From: Streptomyces sp. R302
Lineage (GTDB): Bacteria; Actinomycetota; Actinomycetes; Streptomycetales; Streptomycetaceae
Length of the DNA: 64,000 bases
Assembly (NCBI RefSeq): GCF_012927245.1
Contig: NZ_JABBGE010000009.1
Coordinates: forward strand, 1 to 64,000
Direction of reading: 5' to 3'
Shown here: positions 1-7,233 of the stretch, piece after piece
How the letters are laid out: each line of letters starts with the position of its first letter
Position numbering within the stretch: position 1 is the stretch's first letter
Notes under the pieces: model-generated
Databases searched by the model: none
Seen by the model: the letters and a program-made list of their open reading frames with translations, nothing else
What the model was told of the DNA's origin: nothing
Made by a program: the position numbers and the translations under genes

Positions 1-110
1 TCCCGACGCTCAACGTCTACCAGGGCGGCGAGGTCGTGAAGACCATCGTCGGCGCCAAGCCGAAGGCGGCCATCCTGCGCGACCTGGAGCCCTTCGTCGC
101 CGCGAAGTGA
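1..110 (+). CDS. trxA: Thioredoxin, C-terminal end (5' part outside window)
   Basis: Reading from base 3, 35 codons run to a TGA at 108-110, starting PTLNVYQGGEVVKTIVG and ending EPFVAAK. The cis-Pro before a Thr-Leu strand, the Gly-Gly turn and the closing helix are the C-terminal end of the thioredoxin fold; the CGPC active site would lie before the window. Thioredoxin reduces protein disulfides in the cytoplasm with thioredoxin reductase. In Streptomyces trxB-trxA sit next to parB, and the position here agrees. The stop is followed within 10 bases by a parS site and a hairpin. Confidence 0.88.
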   Translation, partial: PTLNVYQGGEVVKTIVGAKPKAAILRDLEPFVAAK

Positions 111-118
111 CCCACGCT

Positions 119-132
119 GTTTCACGTGAAAC
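119..132. other. parS site 1 (ParB binding site)
   Basis: Perfect 14-bp palindrome GTTTCACGTGAAAC, the Streptomyces parS consensus, in the 63-bp gap between trxA and the convergent GNAT gene. ParB loads here and spreads to form the origin segregation complex. The right half (124-132) is also the outer part of a hairpin whose other arm is at 158-166. Confidence 0.93.
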
Positions 133-166
133 GGCCCGCCCCGAAAGGGGGCGGGCTGTTTCACGT
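124..166. terminator. Bidirectional hairpin terminator sharing a stem with parS
   Basis: Core stem GCCCGCCCC (134-142) pairs with GGGGCGGGC (148-156) around loop GAAAG. The stem extends outward: ACGTGAAAC (124-132, half of parS) is the reverse complement of GTTTCACGT (158-166), with one mismatch between the blocks (133/157). It lies between the convergent trxA and GNAT genes, where a two-way terminator is expected. Confidence 0.7.
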
Positions 167-173
167 CTCCGCC

Positions 174-791
174 TCACAGCGGTCGGAGCGCGGGCTCCTT
201 CTGCACCGCGCCGAGCAGCCGGTCCAGCGCCATCTCGACGTCCTCCTTCCAGGAGAGCGTCGTCCGCAGCTCCAGCCGGAGCCGGGGGAAGGCGGGATGC
301 GGCCGTACGGTCTTGAAGCCGACCGCGAGCAGATGGTCCGCCGGCAGCACACAGGCCGGCTCCTTCCAACGGGCGTCCCCGAAGGCCTCGATGGCCTTGA
401 AGCCCCGCCGGAGCACGTCCTTGGCCACCGTCTGCACCAACACCCGGCCCAGGCCCTGCCCCTGGTACTCCGGCATGATCCAGGCCGTCATCAGCTGGAC
501 GGCGTCCGCCGCCACCGGGCTCGTGGGAAAGGCGGTCGAGCGCGGCACATAGGCCGCAGGCGCGTAGAGGACGTACCCGACCGGCACCTCGTCGACATAG
601 ACGACCCGGCCGCAGGAGCCCCACTCCAGCAGGACGGCGGAGATCCACGCCTCCTTCTCCACCTCCGCGCGGCCCGCCTTCACGGCCGCCTCGCCGCTCA
701 CCGGATCGAGCTCCCAGAACACACAGGAACGGCAGCGCTTCGGCAGGTGCGGAAGATTGTCCAGCGTGAGCGGTACGAGCCGACGCCCCAC
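174..791 (-). CDS. GNAT family N-acetyltransferase
   Basis: 205 residues, starting at GTG 791 (MGRRLVPLTLDNLPHLPKRC). Frame remains open upstream, but the family-like N-terminus and a purine-rich stretch just ahead favour this start. The acetyl-CoA binding segment is MPEYQGQGLGRVLVQTV in the second half; QGQGLG is the GNAT pyrophosphate loop. A CRSC pair followed by VFWELDP near residue 20 is a notable N-terminal feature. GNAT enzymes move acetyl from acetyl-CoA to an amine; the substrate cannot be told here. It stands alone between trxA (convergent) and parB (same strand). Confidence 0.8.
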   Translation of the reverse strand: MGRRLVPLTLDNLPHLPKRCRSCVFWELDPVSGEAAVKAGRAEVEKEAWISAVLLEWGSCGRVVYVDEVPVGYVLYAPAAYVPRSTAFPTSPVAADAVQLMTAWIMPEYQGQGLGRVLVQTVAKDVLRRGFKAIEAFGDARWKEPACVLPADHLLAVGFKTVRPHPAFPRLRLELRTTLSWKEDVEMALDRLLGAVQKEPALRPL

Positions 792-892
792 GGCTGCCCT
801 CGCTTCCCTGGCCGTCGCACGGCCACCGAGCACGGATACGGCTCTCGGAATCGTAACCAGCGGGCCCGCACGGCGACACCGCACACAGGCAA

Positions 893-954
893 AGGGCGGG
901 GAGCCCTCCGGTGGCCCCCGGAAACCCGGTGACACCCGAAGCGCTCCCCGCCCT
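893..954 (-). terminator. Possible terminator downstream of parB
   Basis: AGGGCGGGGAGC (893-904) and GCTCCCCGCCCT (943-954) are perfect 12-bp inverted arms around a 38-bp loop, 21 bp past the parB stop. The long loop and lack of a T-run make it a weaker candidate than others in the window. Confidence 0.45.
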
Positions 955-974
955 GTGGGGCGTGCGGGGGAGGC

Positions 975-2030
975 TTACTCCTCGCCCTGCTCCCACTCCT
1001 GGTCGGCCTTCAGCTGGTCCATGACCTTGTTCTCGCCGGGGGCCAGTGTCGTGAGGATCCGGTCGAGGTCCTCCACCGAGGCGAACTCGACGACGATCTT
1101 GCCCTTCTGCTGCCCCAGGTCGACCTTCACCCGGGTCTCGAAGCGGTCCGAGAGACGGGTCGCCAGATCGGAGAAGACCGGCGAGACCCGGGCACCCGCC
1201 CGCGGCTTCTTGGTCTTCACCGCGGCGGGCTCCTCCAGGCCCATGAGCTTCACGATCTCCTCGACCGTGCGCACCGAGAGGCCCTCGGAGACGATCCGGT
1301 AGGCCAGCTGGTCCTGGACCTCCGGGTCCTCCACGCCGAGCAGGGCGCGGGCGTGGCCGGCGGAGATCACTCCGGCAGCGACCCGGCGCTGGACCGGCGG
1401 GGAGAGCCGGAGCAGTCGCAGGGTGTTGGAGACCTGCGGACGCGAGCGTCCGATCCGGTCGGCGAGCTGGTCGTGGGTGCAGCCGAAGTCCGTGAGCAGC
1501 TGCTCGTAGGCGGCGGCCTCCTCCAGCGGGTTCAACTGGGCCCGGTGGAGGTTCTCCAGGAGGGCGTCCAGGAGCATCTTCTCGTCGTCGGTGGCCCGGA
1601 CGATCGCGGGGATGGACTCCAGACCGGCCTCACGGCAGGCTCGCCAGCGCCGCTCGCCCATGATCAGCTCATAGGCGTCGGCGTCGGTCTTGCGGACGAC
1701 CACGGGCTGGAGCAGGCCGACCTCCTTGATGGAGGTGACGAGCTCGGCAAGGGCCTCGTCGTCGAAGACCGTACGCGGCTGCTGCTTGTTGGGCGTGATG
1801 GCGTCGAGCGGGATCTCGGTGAAGTACGCCCCGGCGACCAGCGCCGGCTCGGGCTCCACCGGTGCCGTCACCGGCTCGGGCTGCGGGGCACCCTGGGGGA
1901 ACAGGCGGGCCGCGCCGCTCCCGGGGAGCGTGGAGACGGCACCGGCCTCCGGCGCCTGCTGGTCCTGAGGGGTGCCGGCGAACAGCGCGCCGAGCCCCCG
2001 CGGGCCCAGTCCCCTACGTCGGTCGCTCAC
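975..2030 (-). CDS. parB: Chromosome partitioning protein ParB
   Basis: 351 residues. The start is GTG 2030, overlapping the parA stop as GTGA, so translation is coupled. A poorly conserved N-terminus (1-65) is followed by the ParB/Srx domain (about 70-150) with the CTP-binding GERRWRA motif at 125-131, then the helix-turn-helix DNA-binding domain (about 180-215, GRSRPQVSNTLRLLRL) and a C-terminal dimerisation region. ParB binds parS, clamps on DNA with CTP and spreads, organising the origin region for ParA-driven segregation during sporulation. Three exact parS sites lie within 2.2 kb of this gene. Confidence 0.97.
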   Translation of the reverse strand: MSDRRRGLGPRGLGALFAGTPQDQQAPEAGAVSTLPGSGAARLFPQGAPQPEPVTAPVEPEPALVAGAYFTEIPLDAITPNKQQPRTVFDDEALAELVTSIKEVGLLQPVVVRKTDADAYELIMGERRWRACREAGLESIPAIVRATDDEKMLLDALLENLHRAQLNPLEEAAAYEQLLTDFGCTHDQLADRIGRSRPQVSNTLRLLRLSPPVQRRVAAGVISAGHARALLGVEDPEVQDQLAYRIVSEGLSVRTVEEIVKLMGLEEPAAVKTKKPRAGARVSPVFSDLATRLSDRFETRVKVDLGQQKGKIVVEFASVEDLDRILTTLAPGENKVMDQLKADQEWEQGEE

Positions 2031-3106
2031 TGAAGTTCCTCCGCCATGCTGTGCTGGTTGTTCTGGTGCCCCACGCGGCCGTGCTGGTGGGGCTCGTAGT
2101 GGACAGAGATGCCGCGGAAGGCGATCTCGCGCGCCGCTTCGATGTACGACAGGGCTCCGCTGGAACCGGGGTCGTAGGTGATCACGGTCTGGCCGTAGCT
2201 GGGGGCCTCGGAGATGCGGACGGACCGCGGGATGCTGGTCCGGAGCACCTCCTTCCCGAAGTGGCTGCGGACCTCCTCGGCGACCTGCGAGGCGAGCCGG
2301 GTGCGGCCGTCGTACATGGTCAGCAGGATCGTCGAGACGTGCAGCGTCGGGTTGAGGTGTCCGCGGACCAGATCGACGTTCTTGAGGAGCTGTCCGAGCC
2401 CCTCAAGCGCGTAGTACTCGCACTGGATCGGGATGAGCACCTCGGCCCCCGCCACCAGCGCGTTGACCGAGAGCAGTCCGAGGGACGGCGGGCAGTCGAT
2501 GAGGACGTAGTCCAGCGGCTGCTCGTACGCCTGGATCGCCCGCTGGAGCCGGCTCTCGCGCGCCACCATGGACACCAGCTCGATCTCCGCACCGGCGAGA
2601 TCGATCGTGGCCGGGGCGCAGAAGAGGCCCTCGACGTCCAGGACCGGCTGGACCACCTCGGAGAGCGGCCTGCTGTCGACGAGGACGTCGTAGATCGAGG
2701 GGACGTCGGCGTGGTGGTCGATGCCCAGCGCCGTGGAGGCATTGCCCTGCGGATCCAGGTCGACCACCAGGACCCGGGCACCGTGCAGGGCCAGGGAGGC
2801 CGCCAGGTTGACGGTCGTGGTCGTCTTGCCCACGCCGCCCTTCTGGTTGGCCACCACCATGATGCGGGTCTGCTCGGGACGGGGCAGTCCCTCCCCGGCA
2901 CGGCCCAGCGCTTCTACGGCCAGCTGGGCAGCACGGCCAATGGGGGTGTCATCCACCGGGGGCAGCGTTTCACGTGAAACATCTTCCCCAGCCGATTCGG
3001 TTCGGGGACCGGGGACCGGATCGGTCATCGGTCCCGCGATGTTGGCGTCGGACCGCAAGGATTCACTCTCCTCGGCATCAAGCTCGCGATGGGAAGAGCC
3101 TGCCAT
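2027..3106 (-). CDS. parA: Chromosome partitioning ATPase ParA
   Basis: 359 residues from ATG 3106 (MAGSSHRELDAEE). Frame stays open far upstream, so the start is inferred from family-like sequence after it and the parS-containing leader before it. After an N-terminal extension of about 80 residues comes the deviant Walker A KGGVGKTT (89-96), the DLDPQGNAS Walker A' segment and the DCPPSLG Walker B. ParA is a dimeric ATPase that moves ParB-parS complexes in aerial hyphae. A parS site lies inside codons 43-47 (VSRET) and another 162 bp upstream, so ParB probably also represses the operon. Rightmost gene of the parAB unit. Confidence 0.94.
   Translation of the reverse strand: MAGSSHRELDAEESESLRSDANIAGPMTDPVPGPRTESAGEDVSRETLPPVDDTPIGRAAQLAVEALGRAGEGLPRPEQTRIMVVANQKGGVGKTTTTVNLAASLALHGARVLVVDLDPQGNASTALGIDHHADVPSIYDVLVDSRPLSEVVQPVLDVEGLFCAPATIDLAGAEIELVSMVARESRLQRAIQAYEQPLDYVLIDCPPSLGLLSVNALVAGAEVLIPIQCEYYALEGLGQLLKNVDLVRGHLNPTLHVSTILLTMYDGRTRLASQVAEEVRSHFGKEVLRTSIPRSVRISEAPSYGQTVITYDPGSSGALSYIEAAREIAFRGISVHYEPHQHGRVGHQNNQHSMAEELQ
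2967..2980. other. parS site 2, inside parA codons 43-47
   Basis: Perfect GTTTCACGTGAAAC. Read on the minus strand it encodes Val-Ser-Arg-Glu-Thr of the ParA N-terminal extension, so the palindrome is kept within a coding sequence. Confidence 0.93.
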
Positions 3107-3267
3107 GCCTGCGGGGTCCTGAACCAGCGAGGTCGGTGGATCTGTGGGTGAATCCACCTCTGTGGAAAACTCCGTAACCCTCGCGGGTGGCTTCACACGG
3201 GGCCTGCGGTCCCGGGGGGTGGCTGCGGCGCGCCCGCGGCTGATGATCCCCTGGAGCAGTGAGCGAC

Positions 3268-3281
3268 GTTTCACGTGAAAC
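3268..3281. other. parS site 3, parA-rsmG gap
   Basis: Perfect GTTTCACGTGAAAC in the 238-bp gap between rsmG and parA, where the parAB promoter should lie. The position suits both origin organisation and autorepression by ParB. Confidence 0.93.
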
Positions 3282-3344
3282 ACGATGCCCCTGCGCCCCT
3301 GCCGGGACCGTTCGACACTCCGTGAAAGCGGACGAAAGCGACGC

Positions 3345-4061
3345 TCAGCGGCGCCGACGGGTCTTGCTGGTCCGCGCCGCCTTGGCCCGCTTGGCCGCGA
3401 AGCGGACACCGCCGGGGCTCTCGCCGACCTCGACCCGGACCACGGTGGACATCGGATCGACGATTCCCTCGCCGACCTGGAGGACCGAGGTCTCCACCAC
3501 GCCCAGCTTGGCGAGCGCGGCGCGGGCACCGTCGAGCTCCTCCTGCGCGGTGTCGCCCTTCAGCAGCAGCATCTCGCCGTAGGGACGGAGCAGCGGAACG
3601 CCCCAGCCGGCGAGCCGGTCGAGGGGGGCCACGGCACGGGCGGTCACGACGTGGACCTGCGGGACCTTGCCGAGCATCTCCTCGGCGCGACCGCGGACGA
3701 CGGTCACATGGTCGAGACCGAGCAGCTCCACGACCTCCGTGAGGAAGTTGGTGCGGCGCAGGAGCGGCTCCAGGAGCGTGATCTTCAGATCGGGCCGGAC
3801 CAGGGCCAGCGGGATGCCGGGCAGGCCGGCACCGGAGCCGACGTCGCAGACCGTGACGCCCTCGGGGACGACCTCGGAGAGAACCGCGCAGTTCAGCAGG
3901 TGGCGCTCCCACAGTCGCGGGACCTCGCGCGGGCCGATGAGCCCACGCTTCACTCCGGCGTCCGCGAGCAGCTCGGCGTACCGCACGGCTTCGGGGAAGT
4001 ACTCGCCGAAGACCTTCCGTGCCTGCTCCGGCGCCTCGGGGAGCTCCGCTGCCTCCGTCAC
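3345..4061 (-). CDS. rsmG: 16S rRNA (guanine527-N7)-methyltransferase RsmG
   Basis: 238 residues from GTG 4061 (MTEAAELPEAPEQARKVF). An in-frame GTG at 4085 exists, but GGAAGGA lies at the right distance before 4061. The SAM-binding glycine loop DVGSGAGLPG is at 73-82, preceded by ERHLLNC, typical of RsmG/GidB. The C-terminus ends in a basic tail (KRAKAARTSKTRRRR). RsmG methylates G527 of 16S rRNA; its loss causes low-level streptomycin resistance and can raise antibiotic output in Streptomyces. Downstream of jag, with a hairpin between. Confidence 0.96.
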   Translation of the reverse strand: MTEAAELPEAPEQARKVFGEYFPEAVRYAELLADAGVKRGLIGPREVPRLWERHLLNCAVLSEVVPEGVTVCDVGSGAGLPGIPLALVRPDLKITLLEPLLRRTNFLTEVVELLGLDHVTVVRGRAEEMLGKVPQVHVVTARAVAPLDRLAGWGVPLLRPYGEMLLLKGDTAQEELDGARAALAKLGVVETSVLQVGEGIVDPMSTVVRVEVGESPGGVRFAAKRAKAARTSKTRRRR

Positions 4062-4144
4062 GGGGACCGTCCTTCCGTACCGCACGCGTACTGTGCGAGC
4101 GCGCTGTGGTGGCTGAGTGGCTGAACTATCAGGCTGACAAAGAT

Positions 4145-4172
4145 CGGCCCCGTCTGCGAACAGACGGGGCCG
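4145..4172. terminator. Hairpin between jag and rsmG
   Basis: Perfect 12-bp stem CGGCCCCGTCTG (4145-4156) / CAGACGGGGCCG (4161-4172) with tetraloop CGAA, 16 bp past the jag stop. No T-run, which is common for Streptomyces terminators; it may attenuate rather than end transcription into rsmG. Confidence 0.75.
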
Positions 4173-4187
4173 ACGCGAGGAGAGGGG

Positions 4188-4697
4188 TCAGGCAGGGAGA
4201 ACGACGACGAAGCGCTGCGGCTCCTCGCCCTCGGACTCGCTGCGCAGACCGGCGGCGGCGACCGCGTCGTGCACGACCTTGCGCTCGAACGGGGTCATCG
4301 GGTCCAGCTTGACCGGCTGGCCGGAGGCCTTGACCTCGTCCGCGGCCTTGGCGCCGATCTGGGCCAGCTCCGTGCGCTTCTGCGCCCGGAAGCCGGCGAT
4401 GTCGAGCATCAGACGGCTGCGGTCACCGGTCTCCCGGTGCACGGCGAGGCGGGTGAGCTCCTGGAGCGCCTCCAGCACCTCGCCGTCGCGGCCGACGAGC
4501 TTCTGCAGATCACGGCCGCCGGAGTCGCTGATGATCGAGACCGCGGCCCGGTCCGCCTCGACGTCCATGTCGATGTCGCCGTCGAGGTCGGCGATGTCGA
4601 GCAGACCCTCAAGGTAGTCGGCCGCGATCTCACCCTCCTGCTCCAGGCGGGTCAGGGTGTCGCCACCCTCGGCGGCGGAGGTGGTGCCTTCCGTCAC
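4188..4697 (-). CDS. jag: Jag/KhpB-type KH-R3H RNA-binding protein
   Basis: 169 residues from GTG 4697, with AAGGAGTCC eight bases upstream. A variable acidic N-terminus (1-25) is followed by a KH-like domain (about 30-105) and an R3H domain (about 110-165) with FERKVVHDAV. The Jag N-terminal domain of firmicutes is absent, as usual in actinobacteria. The family binds RNA, and is linked genetically to YidC and cell-envelope assembly. It lies 31 bp after yidC on the same strand. Confidence 0.93.
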   Translation of the reverse strand: MTEGTTSAAEGGDTLTRLEQEGEIAADYLEGLLDIADLDGDIDMDVEADRAAVSIISDSGGRDLQKLVGRDGEVLEALQELTRLAVHRETGDRSRLMLDIAGFRAQKRTELAQIGAKAADEVKASGQPVKLDPMTPFERKVVHDAVAAAGLRSESEGEEPQRFVVVLPA

Positions 4698-4728
4698 GGA
4701 TGGACTCCTTCTAGCTACGTGGACGCTT

Positions 4729-6021
4729 CTACTTCTTGGAGGACGGGTGCTTGGGCCGCTGCTGGCCCTTGCGCTGGCGGGAGCCGCCGGAGCTGGCGCG
4801 GCTGCGGCCGCCGCCCTGCGCGCCGCCCTTGGCGGGCGTCTCGGGCTTCTTCTCCAGCGAGGTCTTCGGCTCGGCGTCCTGGGCGGCCTCGCCCGCGGAC
4901 TCCTCGGCCGTCTCCTCGACGGTCTCGTCGCTCTTGGCCTGCTGGCCGCCGGACTGGCGCTGGGCCTTGGTCTGGCGCTTGGGCTGCTGGCGCTTGGGGG
5001 CGGCAGTGCCCTCGGCCTCGGCGACGGCGGCGTCGCTCTTCACCACGGTGCCGTCGGCCTGCGCGGCGAAGCCGGCCTTGGCGAGACCACCGATGAAGCG
5101 GCGCTCGTTCTCGTTGCGGTCCGAGCCCTTGGCGACGATCACCTTGACGACGGCCTTGTGGCGCCGGCTGCGGACCTCACCGTGGTGCGTGACGCTCTTC
5201 AGCAGGCGCTGGAGGTAGGAGTCCTGCGCCTTGCTGCCCGGGGTCGGGTTCTGGTTGATCACGTACATCTGCTGGCCCATGGTCCACACGTTGGTGGTCA
5301 GCCAGTAGACGAGGACACCGACGGGGAAGTTGATGCCCATGACGGCGAAGATCACCGGGAAGATGTACATGAGCATCTTCTGCTGCTGCATGTACGGGGT
5401 CTTCACCGAGAGGTCGACGTTCTTCATCATCAGCTGGCGCTGGGTGAAGAACTGCGAGGCCGACATCAGGACGATCATGATCGCGGTGACGATGCGGACA
5501 TCGGTCAGCGAGGCACCGAGGGCCGCGACGGCCTCGGGGGAGTCCATGAACTTCGAGGCGATCGGGGCGCCGAAGATGTGCGCCTCACGGGCGCTGTCGA
5601 CCAGGTTCTGGTTGAGGGCCCCGATCTCCTTGCCCGACGCGATGTTGGACAGCACGTGGTACAGGGCGAAGAAGAACGGCGACTGGGCGAGGATGGGAAG
5701 GCACGAGGAGAGCGGGTTGGTGCCCGTCTCCTTGTACAGCTTCATCATCTCTTCGGACTGACGCTGCTTGTCGCTCTTGTAGCGCTCCTGGATCGCCTTC
5801 ATCTTCGGCTGGAGCGCCTGCATGTTCCGGGTCGCCTTGATCTGCTTCACGAAGAGCGGGATCAGGCAGATCCGGATCAGCACCACGAGGGACACGATCG
5901 ACAGGCCCCAGGCCCAGCCCGTGTCGGGGCCGAAGATGGCCCCGTACAGCTTGTGGAACTGGACGATGACCCAGGAAACGGGCCAGGTGATGAAGCTGAA
6001 CAGACTGGCAATCGTGTCCAC
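4729..6021 (-). CDS. yidC: Membrane protein insertase YidC
   Basis: 430 residues, starting GTG 6021 (MDTIASLFSFITWPVSWVIV). Five hydrophobic segments fit the core fold: about 7-25, WGLSIVSLVVLIRICLIPLF (with the groove Arg), the SPFFFALYHVLSN hairpin, the RIVTAIMIVLMSASQFF helix and the FPVIFAVMGINFPVGVLVYW helix. The long periplasmic domain of Gram-negative YidC is missing. The last 130 residues are a Lys/Arg/Gln-rich cytoplasmic tail, likely contacting ribosomes. It inserts Sec-dependent and Sec-independent membrane proteins. Three bases separate it from yidD. Confidence 0.96.
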   Translation of the reverse strand: MDTIASLFSFITWPVSWVIVQFHKLYGAIFGPDTGWAWGLSIVSLVVLIRICLIPLFVKQIKATRNMQALQPKMKAIQERYKSDKQRQSEEMMKLYKETGTNPLSSCLPILAQSPFFFALYHVLSNIASGKEIGALNQNLVDSAREAHIFGAPIASKFMDSPEAVAALGASLTDVRIVTAIMIVLMSASQFFTQRQLMMKNVDLSVKTPYMQQQKMLMYIFPVIFAVMGINFPVGVLVYWLTTNVWTMGQQMYVINQNPTPGSKAQDSYLQRLLKSVTHHGEVRSRRHKAVVKVIVAKGSDRNENERRFIGGLAKAGFAAQADGTVVKSDAAVAEAEGTAAPKRQQPKRQTKAQRQSGGQQAKSDETVEETAEESAGEAAQDAEPKTSLEKKPETPAKGGAQGGGRSRASSGGSRQRKGQQRPKHPSSKK

Positions 6022-6024
6022 TAA

Positions 6025-6351
6025 TCAGGCTCCTTGAGCATTGGGCGAGGTCTCTGCGGCCGGGCTCGTCTCGGCGGAGATCCCGCCCTTGTCGCCGCGC
6101 AGCGCGTTCCTGAGCATCTCGTGCCAGCGCGGACGCTTCCGCGGGGGGACATGGTCCACTCCGCCGGGCGACCACGGATTGCACCGCAGGATGCGCCAGG
6201 CGGTCAGGGCGATGCCCTTGATCGCGCCATGCCGGTCAATGGCCGTGAATCCATAGTGGGAACACGACGGGTAGTACCGGCAGACGTCGCCCAGAAGCGG
6301 GCTGATCGTCCACTGGTACAGCTTGATGAGGGCGAGGAACGGGTACTTCAT
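6025..6351 (-). CDS. yidD: Membrane protein insertion efficiency factor YidD
   Basis: 108 residues. ATG 6351 overlaps the rnpA stop as ATGA. Family signatures: IKLYQWTISPLLG, the triple-Cys region CRYYPSCSHYG, and RILRCNPWSPGGVDHVP. A small, peripheral inner-membrane protein that helps YidC insert proteins. The C-terminal 30 residues (KGGISAETSPAAETSPNAQGA) are low complexity and not conserved. Confidence 0.95.
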   Translation of the reverse strand: MKYPFLALIKLYQWTISPLLGDVCRYYPSCSHYGFTAIDRHGAIKGIALTAWRILRCNPWSPGGVDHVPPRKRPRWHEMLRNALRGDKGGISAETSPAAETSPNAQGA

Positions 6352-6719
6352 CGCGTACCCCCTCCCAGCAGCCGCTGGAGGGCGGCGTCCAGGTCGCGGG
6401 CCAGGTGGGCGTGGTCGGCGTCACCGGCTCCGGGCAACGCCCGTACGACCACCAGGCTACCGGGGGGCAGCGCGGAGAGCCGGTCGCGGACGAGATGGCG
6501 CAGACGACGCTTCACCTGGTTGCGGACGACCGCACCGCCCACGGCCTTGCTCACGACGAAACCCGCACGCGTCGGGGGAGCGCTCTCCCCAGGCGCGTGC
6601 GGGTCCGTTGCACCGCTACGAAGGTGGACGACGAGGAGCGGGCGACCGGCCCGGCGTCCTCGGCGTACCGCGGTTGCGAAGTCCTCGCGCCGCCTCAGCC
6701 GATTCTCGGTAGGCAGCAC
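6348..6719 (-). CDS. rnpA: Ribonuclease P protein component
   Basis: 123 residues from ATG 6719 (MLPTENRLRRREDFATAVRRGRR). The RNase P protein motif is VVRNQVKRRLRHLVR; the N-terminal LRRREDF is also typical. It assists the catalytic RNA in cutting tRNA 5' leaders. Sits 21 bp after rpmH and overlaps yidD by 4 bp, the near-universal rpmH-rnpA-yidD-yidC order. Confidence 0.96.
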   Translation of the reverse strand: MLPTENRLRRREDFATAVRRGRRAGRPLLVVHLRSGATDPHAPGESAPPTRAGFVVSKAVGGAVVRNQVKRRLRHLVRDRLSALPPGSLVVVRALPGAGDADHAHLARDLDAALQRLLGGGTR

Positions 6720-6740
6720 GTCATGACCTGTTTAGGTGGA

Positions 6741-6878
6741 TCAGGCGGACAGGCTCGCGCGACCCTTGGCACGGCGGTTCGCCAGGATGGCGCGGCCGGC
6801 ACGGGTACGCATGCGCAGGCGGAAACCGTGGGTCTTCGCGCGACGACGGTTGTTCGGCTGGAAGGTGCGCTTGCTCAC
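6741..6878 (-). CDS. rpmH: 50S ribosomal protein L34
   Basis: 45 residues from GTG 6878: begins MSKRTFQPNNRRRAKTHGF and ends RRAKGRASLSA. Highly basic, full length for L34, with the invariant KRTFQPN and HGFRLRM segments. First gene of the leftward operon, divergent from dnaA. Confidence 0.97.
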   Translation of the reverse strand: MSKRTFQPNNRRRAKTHGFRLRMRTRAGRAILANRRAKGRASLSA

Positions 6879-7095
6879 TCGGGGGCTCCAGAAATGATTC
6901 GGGTGGTGGCGGGACATCGCCTGGCTGTCACCGTGCGCCCACGAGTAGCTCGCATACGCTCGAGTGCACCGCTACGCGATCACTGACGTGATCTTTGCCC
7001 ATCGGAGGCAGGCGGCAGCAGCCATCGACAACTCGACCTGGTTACGGTACGCGCGGTTACGCCATCCGGTCAAACCGACCCGTCGGCGGGCCCGC
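6879..7095. other. rpmH-dnaA divergent spacer, rpmH side
   Basis: Part of the 355-bp divergent gap. It should hold the rpmH promoters; I see no single convincing -35/-10 pair. A short palindrome TCACTGACGTGA lies at about 6980. No ORF with coding character is seen. Confidence 0.5.
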
Positions 7096-7150
7096 TTGTG
7101 CACAGGCTGTGGACAACAACTTGAACGACGTCAGCCGCCGCGACTACCGT
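7096..7150 (+). promoter_or_regulatory. dnaA promoter candidate with DnaA boxes
   Basis: A near-match DnaA box TTGTGCACA (7096-7104) and a perfect one on the other strand, TGTGGACAA (7108-7116), lie just before a -35-like TTGAAC (7121-7126), an 18-bp spacer and a -10-like TACCGT (7145-7150). The layout fits DnaA autorepression, known for Streptomyces dnaA. The promoter hexamers are my inference. Confidence 0.6.
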
Positions 7151-7233
7151 GACTGGACTCCACTATCTCTTCCGTTCTGTTCTTATCGTCCCGAGAACCA
7201 CACCTTCGTGGGACCTGCGAGAAAGCGTGCCCT

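Noticed and set aside
158..166. GTTTCACGT as a separate parS
   Set aside because: Only half of the palindrome; it is treated as the arm of the hairpin with parS site 1.
3107..3529. Longer ParA N-terminus
   Set aside because: The open frame upstream of 3106 is Arg/Ser-rich, crosses parS site 3 and overlaps rsmG; no family similarity.
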